From an uncultured Clostridium sp. (GTDB lineage Bacteria; Bacillota; Clostridia; Clostridiales; Clostridiaceae): 64,000 nt of DNA. How positions within the stretch are numbered: the first letter of the stretch is position 1; every line of letters starts with the position of its first letter. This document shows positions 58,829 to 64,000 of this stretch, one piece after another. The DNA lies in NCBI GenBank assembly GCA_903789665.1, contig CAIFEX010000004.1:99545-163544 (forward strand). The letters are read 5' to 3'. Both the position numbers and the translations under genes were made by a program. Below the pieces are notes generated by a model, which did no database searches, was not told where the DNA came from, and saw only the letters and a program-made list of their open reading frames with translations.

Positions 58829-61792
58829 GTGTTTTATTCAAATAATAAGATCAAAAATTCCATCGACGATTATAATTTCCTATACAAAAGAATGCGGATA
58901 CCGGTTAAATCCATTTATAGAAACCAGCCGGCAGTAAACCCAATAATCAAATACATAATGTCCATAAAAGGTGTAAAATCAGCCAAAGCCAATATCATAA
59001 CCGGTAAGGTACTGATTTTATTCGATGAAGATATAGTATCCGATATATATATTGAAAGACAAATCAACATTTACATGAAAAAAAGCAAAATCAGTCATGA
59101 TTCCAATATAATTAAAATAAATAACATAAATGAGGAAACATCACTGCCAATAAGTTTTGAAAATATTAAACCTCCGCTTCATAACAGCATGCAAGTGCCA
59201 TGGCACACAATGGACAAAAATGAAATTAAAACTGTATTTAACACGGATCTCAAATATGGTCTAACCGGCAAAATGGCATCAAAAAAAATAAAGGAACTGG
59301 GATTAAATGTGCTGTCAAAGAAAAAGAGGACTTCACTAATTTCCAAAATTCTGAAAAGTCTAAACGATTTCTCGGTAAAATTGCTCCTTGGAGTCAGTGC
59401 ATTTTCATTTATTCTGGGGCAGATTCCGGATGCCATAGCCATACTCAGTATAGCCTTCGTTGAAACCATACTTGGAACTATCCAGCAGCACAAAGCGGAA
59501 AAATCCATATACTCTCTAAAAAATATACTGGTACACAGGGCTACAGTACTCAGAAATAAACGCAAAGTCTGCATAGATGCCAAATATCTGGTTCCCGGAG
59601 ACATAATTCTAGTACAATCAGGAGATAAAGTTCCTGCCGACGCCAGGATAATTGAATGTAACGATTTAAAAACCACAGAAGCATCGTTAACCGGCGAATC
59701 GACTCCAGTAATTAAATCCACTGATCTCTGCAGTAAATATACTGAACTTGGCAGCAGATGCAACATGCTATTTACGGGAACTAACATTATCTGCGGTACA
59801 GGTAAGGCAATTGTAGTAGCTACAGCAATGAATACTGAAATAGGGAAAATTGCCGCAATGCTTCAAAATATAAAACCTCAGGCAACTCCCCTTCAGACAA
59901 AAATGCAAAATTTCACTACCAAATTGACCAAGATATGCCTGGCCTCCTGTGCACTTATCGGATTCGGAGCCCTGCTTGCCGGTAAAAGTCTAACCCAGGT
60001 CCTTACCATGTCAGTAAGTTTTTCCATAGGAGCTCTGCCTGAAAGCCTTCCTGCCATAGTCACTGTTGCCATGGCATTAGGCGTACAAAGAATGAGCAAG
60101 GAAAATGTTATTGTAAGAAAGTTAAATTCTCTGGAAACATTGGGTTCAACCAATATAATCTGCTGTGACAAGACCGGAACCCTCACCATGAATGAAATGA
60201 CAGTCAGGAAGATCTATACGGATAAATGTCTCTATAATATAACCGGCTCAGGTTACAGCCCGGAAGGAAATATCAGTCTAATTGAAGGAAAACCTTCAAA
60301 AGAATCCAGCCTTGAAAGGTTATTGGCCGTGGGAGTAATCTGCAGCAATGCAACTTTAGTAAAACGCGGCGATAAATGGATGGCCGAGGGTGATCCGACA
60401 GAAGGTGCACTAATAACAGCAGCCCATAAACTCAACTTAGATGAAAATATGCTGAGAAATCTTAATCCGCGGATAAAAGAAATTCCATTTGACAGCACCA
60501 GAAGGTTCATGACTGTGATAACAGAAGGGTCAAAAGGTAAAATTGCCTTCTGCAAAGGTGCACTCGACCGTGTCATCCAAAAATGCAAAACCGTCTATGA
60601 AGATGGAGCCGAAAGGCTCTTGACATCGACAGATAAAAAAAGACTCATGTCAATAGGTGATAAAATGGGTGAAAAAGCCCTTAGAATTTTAGGATTTGCA
60701 TACAAAAAGATCAATCACAAAAGTGCAGAGAACATCGACGACAATTTTGTATTTCTAGGAATAACTGGAATGGAAGATCCTCCAAAAGAAGGTGTCAAAG
60801 ACTGTATAAAGAAATGTCACAGGGCAGGTATAAAAGTCGTCATGATTACAGGCGACTATAAAAATACGGCAGCTGCCATAGGAAGGGAACTGGGCCTATT
60901 GACCGACGGGTTGGTCATGTCAGGGAATGAACTGGATGACATAAGCAAAGAGGAATTGAGCCGCAAAATCCGGAAGGTACAGATTTTTGCAAGAACTTCG
61001 CCTGAACAAAAACACAGAATCGTAAAAGCCTTCAAAAGGTTCGGATATGTAGTTGCCATGGCTGGTGACGGAGTCAATGACGCCCCTGCTATTAAAGAGG
61101 CGAACATAGGTATAGCCATGGGAAATAACGGAAGTGATATAGCTAAAGATGCTGCAGCCATAACTCTCGTTGATGATGATTTTTGCACAATAGTAAAAGC
61201 TATCGAAGAGGGAAGAACTGTCAATAATAATATAAAAAATTCAATGAAATACCTGCTGGCGGGAAACCTCGGTGAAATAATCGCTATCGCCGCTGCTTCT
61301 GCTGTAGGAGGGGTCGCCCCACTTATTTCCATGCAGATACTGTGGACAAATTTGATTTCAGAAAGCATCCTGGGTTCTGCTTTAACTACAGAACCATCTG
61401 GTGAGGATGTGATGAAATCAGCACCTTTAAGAAGAGATGAACCTCTGATCAGCAAAAAATTAGGACTGCAGATTGCAAGAAGAGGTATTGGAATAGGTTT
61501 AACCACTTTTGCGATATTTGAAGGATCACTGCTGTTGGGAGCAAGCTTGAGCAAAGCTCGAACCCTAGCTTTTTCCAATTTAATTTGCTCCCAGCTTTTG
61601 AATCTATATGATTGTAGAAGAAATAAAACTACACTGCCAAATAAATATATAAATATTGGCACTGCATCCTCCATGGCCATGTTATTGGGCATAATATATC
61701 TGCCTTTCATAAATCCATACTTTGGTACACAGGCATTGACACTGCTGGATTGGGCTGCCATAACAGGCATGTGCATGATAGGCAGAATATAA
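58829..61792 (+). CDS. P2-type cation-transporting ATPase with N-terminal HMA-like domain
   Basis: 987 residues from a GTG start (SD GGGGAAAGGTG). Residues about 20-85 resemble the cysteine-less HMA domain of the two ATPase homologues at 50.9-54.3 kb (..ITGKVLILFDEDIV). Then a full P2-type pump: cation-ATPase N-terminal domain near 130, TGES at 288-291, helix M4 with PESLP at 404-408 (PEGLP in SERCA-like pumps), CDKTGTLT at 446-453, MITGDYKNTA near 670, GDGVNDAPAIKEANIGIAMG near 750 and the C-terminal helices. It should move a divalent cation such as Ca2+ or Mn2+; metal unproven. Divergent from the BMP gene. Confidence 0.87.
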   Translation: MFYSNNKIKNSIDDYNFLYKRMRIPVKSIYRNQPAVNPIIKYIMSIKGVKSAKANIITGKVLILFDEDIVSDIYIERQINIYMKKSKISHDSNIIKINNINEETSLPISFENIKPPLHNSMQVPWHTMDKNEIKTVFNTDLKYGLTGKMASKKIKELGLNVLSKKKRTSLISKILKSLNDFSVKLLLGVSAFSFILGQIPDAIAILSIAFVETILGTIQQHKAEKSIYSLKNILVHRATVLRNKRKVCIDAKYLVPGDIILVQSGDKVPADARIIECNDLKTTEASLTGESTPVIKSTDLCSKYTELGSRCNMLFTGTNIICGTGKAIVVATAMNTEIGKIAAMLQNIKPQATPLQTKMQNFTTKLTKICLASCALIGFGALLAGKSLTQVLTMSVSFSIGALPESLPAIVTVAMALGVQRMSKENVIVRKLNSLETLGSTNIICCDKTGTLTMNEMTVRKIYTDKCLYNITGSGYSPEGNISLIEGKPSKESSLERLLAVGVICSNATLVKRGDKWMAEGDPTEGALITAAHKLNLDENMLRNLNPRIKEIPFDSTRRFMTVITEGSKGKIAFCKGALDRVIQKCKTVYEDGAERLLTSTDKKRLMSIGDKMGEKALRILGFAYKKINHKSAENIDDNFVFLGITGMEDPPKEGVKDCIKKCHRAGIKVVMITGDYKNTAAAIGRELGLLTDGLVMSGNELDDISKEELSRKIRKVQIFARTSPEQKHRIVKAFKRFGYVVAMAGDGVNDAPAIKEANIGIAMGNNGSDIAKDAAAITLVDDDFCTIVKAIEEGRTVNNNIKNSMKYLLAGNLGEIIAIAAASAVGGVAPLISMQILWTNLISESILGSALTTEPSGEDVMKSAPLRRDEPLISKKLGLQIARRGIGIGLTTFAIFEGSLLLGASLSKARTLAFSNLICSQLLNLYDCRRNKTTLPNKYINIGTASSMAMLLGIIYLPFINPYFGTQALTLLDWAAITGMCMIGRI

Positions 61793-61796
61793 CAAA

Positions 61797-61843
61797 TTCC
61801 CGGGTTAAAGCTCATCCTGACAGGGATTTGCCTTACCCGGGAA
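61797..61843. terminator. Inverted repeat between P2-ATPase and antiporter genes
   Basis: TTCCCGGGT (61797-61805) and ACCCGGGAA (61835-61843) are a perfect 9-base pair around a 29-base loop, between convergent genes. No long T-run follows, so termination is probable but unproven. Confidence 0.5.
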
Positions 61844-61856
61844 CAATTATGTATTT

Positions 61857-63194
61857 TTAGGCAGTCGTAGGAGTTTTATCATCCTCCAATTTCAATGAAC
61901 CTCTTGCCGGAGTCTTAAACTTTGGTATTTCAAATATTATGGCCAGTATTGACGCAGCCCCTACAAGATACGGATACCACAGATATTTCATTATCAAAAA
62001 TGGTGAAACTGCTGCAAGACTGGAAGCAACTAAAAGTTGGGCGCCATAGGGTATACATCCCTGTATAAAGCATGAAAAGGTATCTAAAAGGCTGGCAGTT
62101 TTCCTTCTGTCCACACCATAGCTTTCAGACAAATCCTTGGCCAGTGAACCGACTATAATTATGGAAACAGTGTTATTAGCAGTACACAAATCGACTAAAC
62201 TCACCAATATGCCGATTCCGAATTCGGCACCTTTTTTGGAATGAACTCTCTTCTGTATTACATTTAGTAAAAAATCTATACCTCCATTAACTTTTATCAA
62301 TTCACCCATGCCGCCTATAAGGATGGATATTATTGATATGTCCTCCATACCTGCAATACCTTTTGCACAGAGTTTAAATACTGTAAATATATCAAAAGAT
62401 CCATAAATAAGGCCTATTGCAGCTGCCAATACGGTGCCCCCAATCAGCACCAATACCACATTGAAGCCCGTCAAAGCCACCACCAGCACAGCTATATAGG
62501 GCAGTATCCTGATAAGCTGATAGTTATAAGGTCCTGTATGTTTAACCTGCATGCCTGAAGTTAAAAATGCATATATAATCAATGCTATAATGGCTGCGGG
62601 AAATACTATTTTTATATTGGCCTTAAATTTATCCACCATCTCACAATCCTGAGTCTTTGTAGCAGCTACAGTAGAATTTGATATCATAGATAGTCCATCG
62701 CCAAACATAGCTCCGCTGACAACAGCAGCTACCAAAAACGCAATAGGCAGACCTGTCTTTTTAGCAACCCCGATTGCAATAGGTGTCAATGTCACTATGG
62801 TACCAACGGAAGTTCCAAGTGACATAGATAAAAAAGAACCGATTATAAATATGCCAGCCACCATGAAGCCAGGCGGGAAAACAGCTAGTCCCAAATTTAC
62901 GGTAGAATCCACAGCTCCCATGGCTTTACTCACTTCTGCAAAAGCTCCTGCCAATATAAAAATTAAACACATAAGTATTATACTGGAATCTCCCGCACCT
63001 TTACAAAATCTTTCAACTTTTAAATCTATGGGTATTTTCTTATTTTGAAGTATAGCTACGGTAGATGCAATTATCAAAGCTACAACTACAGGCATTTTAT
63101 AAAAATCTTTCATTACAATTGAAACCCCAAGAAATAACACCATAAATACAACTAATGGCAGTAAAGCCATGGCATTACCTTTTTTCTTATCCAT
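61857..63194 (-). CDS. NhaC-family Na+/H+ antiporter
   Basis: 445 residues from ATG at 63194, chosen for SD AAAGGAGG; the longer in-frame start at 63344 has none. About eleven membrane helices with NhaC-type blocks: FLSMSLGTSVGTIVTLTPIAIGVAKKTGLP near 119-150, GAMFGDGLSMISNSTVAATKTQDCEM near 160 and LCTANNTVSIIIVGSLAKDLSE near 340. Exchanges Na+ for H+ or a small organic ion. Single gene. Confidence 0.88.
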   Translation of the reverse strand: MDKKKGNAMALLPLVVFMVLFLGVSIVMKDFYKMPVVVALIIASTVAILQNKKIPIDLKVERFCKGAGDSSIILMCLIFILAGAFAEVSKAMGAVDSTVNLGLAVFPPGFMVAGIFIIGSFLSMSLGTSVGTIVTLTPIAIGVAKKTGLPIAFLVAAVVSGAMFGDGLSMISNSTVAATKTQDCEMVDKFKANIKIVFPAAIIALIIYAFLTSGMQVKHTGPYNYQLIRILPYIAVLVVALTGFNVVLVLIGGTVLAAAIGLIYGSFDIFTVFKLCAKGIAGMEDISIISILIGGMGELIKVNGGIDFLLNVIQKRVHSKKGAEFGIGILVSLVDLCTANNTVSIIIVGSLAKDLSESYGVDRRKTASLLDTFSCFIQGCIPYGAQLLVASSLAAVSPFLIMKYLWYPYLVGAASILAIIFEIPKFKTPARGSLKLEDDKTPTTA

Positions 63195-63502
63195 TACTTC
63201 AAATACCTCCTTTAACGTTTTCATAGTAAATTTCAGAATATCTAATCCAATTAAGTCGTAGCATTTATTATGCCAAAAAAATAAAAAAGCAATAACATGA
63301 ATTAAAAAGTTATGTAAATATTTCAGACCACTTTTCTCATGCATGTGTAAAAATACATTTACACATGTAAAAAATCTTTTACAATTATTGCATGATTTTA
63401 TTTTTCCATAGATAAATTATAACTTTAAAATCTGCAATTTAAGCCAATATAAAAACTTTTAATATAATCCATATTATTCTATAATGATTTTAAATAAAGA
63501 TA

Positions 63503-63537
63503 ATAAAATAAAGCCTACTGAGAAATCTCAGTAGGCC
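63503..63537 (-). terminator. Terminator of the cold-shock gene
   Basis: GCCTACTGAG-ATTT-CTCAGTAGGC on the minus strand followed by TTTATTTTATT. Confidence 0.85.
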
Positions 63538-63549
63538 AGATTATTCTAA

Positions 63550-63747
63550 TTAAAGAATTGTAATATTTTCTGCTTCTGTTCCTTTTCTACCTTCTCCTAT
63601 GTCATAGGAAACCTTTTGTCCTTCCTCAAGTGTCTTATAACCATCTGAATTTATTTGAGAATAGTGAGCAAAAGTATCTTTTCCATCTTCTCCTGTAATA
63701 AATCCATATCCTTTATTTCCATTAAACCATTTAACTGTACCCTTCAT
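63550..63747 (-). CDS. CspA-family cold-shock protein
   Basis: 65 residues: [68 protein letters not shown]1 (KGYGFI) and an RNP2 variant (DTFAHYS, where VFVHFS is usual) are present. Binds single-stranded RNA or DNA as a chaperone. SD AGGAGG. A long untranslated leader (about 150 bases) precedes it, as in other cold-shock genes. Confidence 0.95.
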   Translation of the reverse strand: MKGTVKWFNGNKGYGFITGEDGKDTFAHYSQINSDGYKTLEEGQKVSYDIGEGRKGTEAENITIL

Positions 63748-63901
63748 TATAATAAGTACCTCCTAAAAATTTTATTTCTTAAACTCACTGTAATAACCTA
63801 TCAAATAGAATTTCGATATTAACGTACATATTATAATTATAAGTACCTATTGAAATATATTTTCATTTAAATTAATTACGATTCATTTAAGTTACAGATT
63901 T

Positions 63902-63930
63902 AGTATAACATATATTATACTACAAAGCAA
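63902..63930 (-). promoter_or_regulatory. Promoter of the cold-shock gene
   Basis: On the minus strand TTGCTT (63930-63925) and TATACT (63907-63902) are 17 bases apart. This gives a leader of about 145-150 bases before the ATG. Upstream to the window end there is only a CTGTAG/CTACAG hairpin (63963-63983); no gene is visible. Confidence 0.6.
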
Positions 63931-64000
63931 ATTGTTAACCATCCCTGATCGTGTCAATTTACTGTAGGTTAAAAAGCTACAGACTTTCCCTGCAATATAC

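Noticed and set aside
63960..64000. Possible riboswitch at the right edge
   Set aside because: Only a six-base hairpin (CTGTAG/CTACAG) is visible and no riboswitch core can be matched within the few bases available.

Overview
The window looks like a chromosomal stretch of a spore-forming Clostridium (sensu stricto type). The evidence is low-GC coding sequence, strong AGGAGG ribosome-binding sites, an alpha/beta small acid-soluble spore protein, cell-wall-binding CWB2 surface proteins, a class II fructose-bisphosphate aldolase, T-box control of leuS, ECF-type vitamin transporters and many clostridial small families (DUF421, DUF4363, DUF5685, DUF2225). The species cannot be named from the sequence alone.

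Layout. 1-4.1 kb: a minus-strand operon of uncertain catabolic or cofactor function (QPRT-like, molybdopterin-binding-like, 2-keto-4-pentenoate hydratase family, ferredoxin+BFD, and a LarA-like protein cut by the window edge), preceded by two copies of a 19-bp near-palindromic operator. 4.1-5.7 kb: two HlyD-type adaptors without a transporter. 5.8-21.9 kb: the centrepiece, a cobalamin-riboswitch-controlled locus on the minus strand. It holds secreted or wall-bound proteins with alpha/alpha-barrel domains and transcobalamin-like DUF4430 domains, a BspA/internalin-like leucine-rich-repeat protein, and a complete ECF transporter (T, fused double ATPase, S). The two domain types are the two halves of animal intrinsic factor and transcobalamin. 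The locus reads as a Gram-positive surface system that captures cobalamin and hands it to an ECF importer. Its leaders carry one cobalamin riboswitch before the long operon and two in tandem before the solitary secreted DUF4430 gene.

22-27.2 kb: a decayed Rpn-type nuclease gene, an XRE regulator, larB-larC (nickel-pincer cofactor synthesis; the LarA-like protein at the left edge is a possible client) and a uridine-kinase-like protein. 27.3-41 kb: mostly housekeeping: DUF421/DUF4363, fba, a four-gene CYTH/DUF5685/DnaJ/membrane cluster whose first gene seems to start with ATA, tRNA-Gln, T-box-leuS, a small alarmone synthetase, DUF2225, an ylqG/ylqH-like FliK/FlhB pair with a phosphoesterase, FMN-riboswitch-ribU and a glutaredoxin. 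41-50.8 kb: tex, an M28 peptidase overlapping a convergent MFS gene, prfB with its programmed +1 frameshift, secA, hpf and a SASP gene.

50.9-61.8 kb: three P-type ATPase homologues sharing an N-terminal HMA-like domain without CxxC. One has lost the DKTGT phosphorylation motif, its translationally coupled partner has TGQ instead of TGE, and a divergent P2-type pump lies 4.6 kb away. A chemoreceptor and a BMP-type lipoprotein sit between them. The window ends with an NhaC-family antiporter and a cold-shock protein with a long leader.
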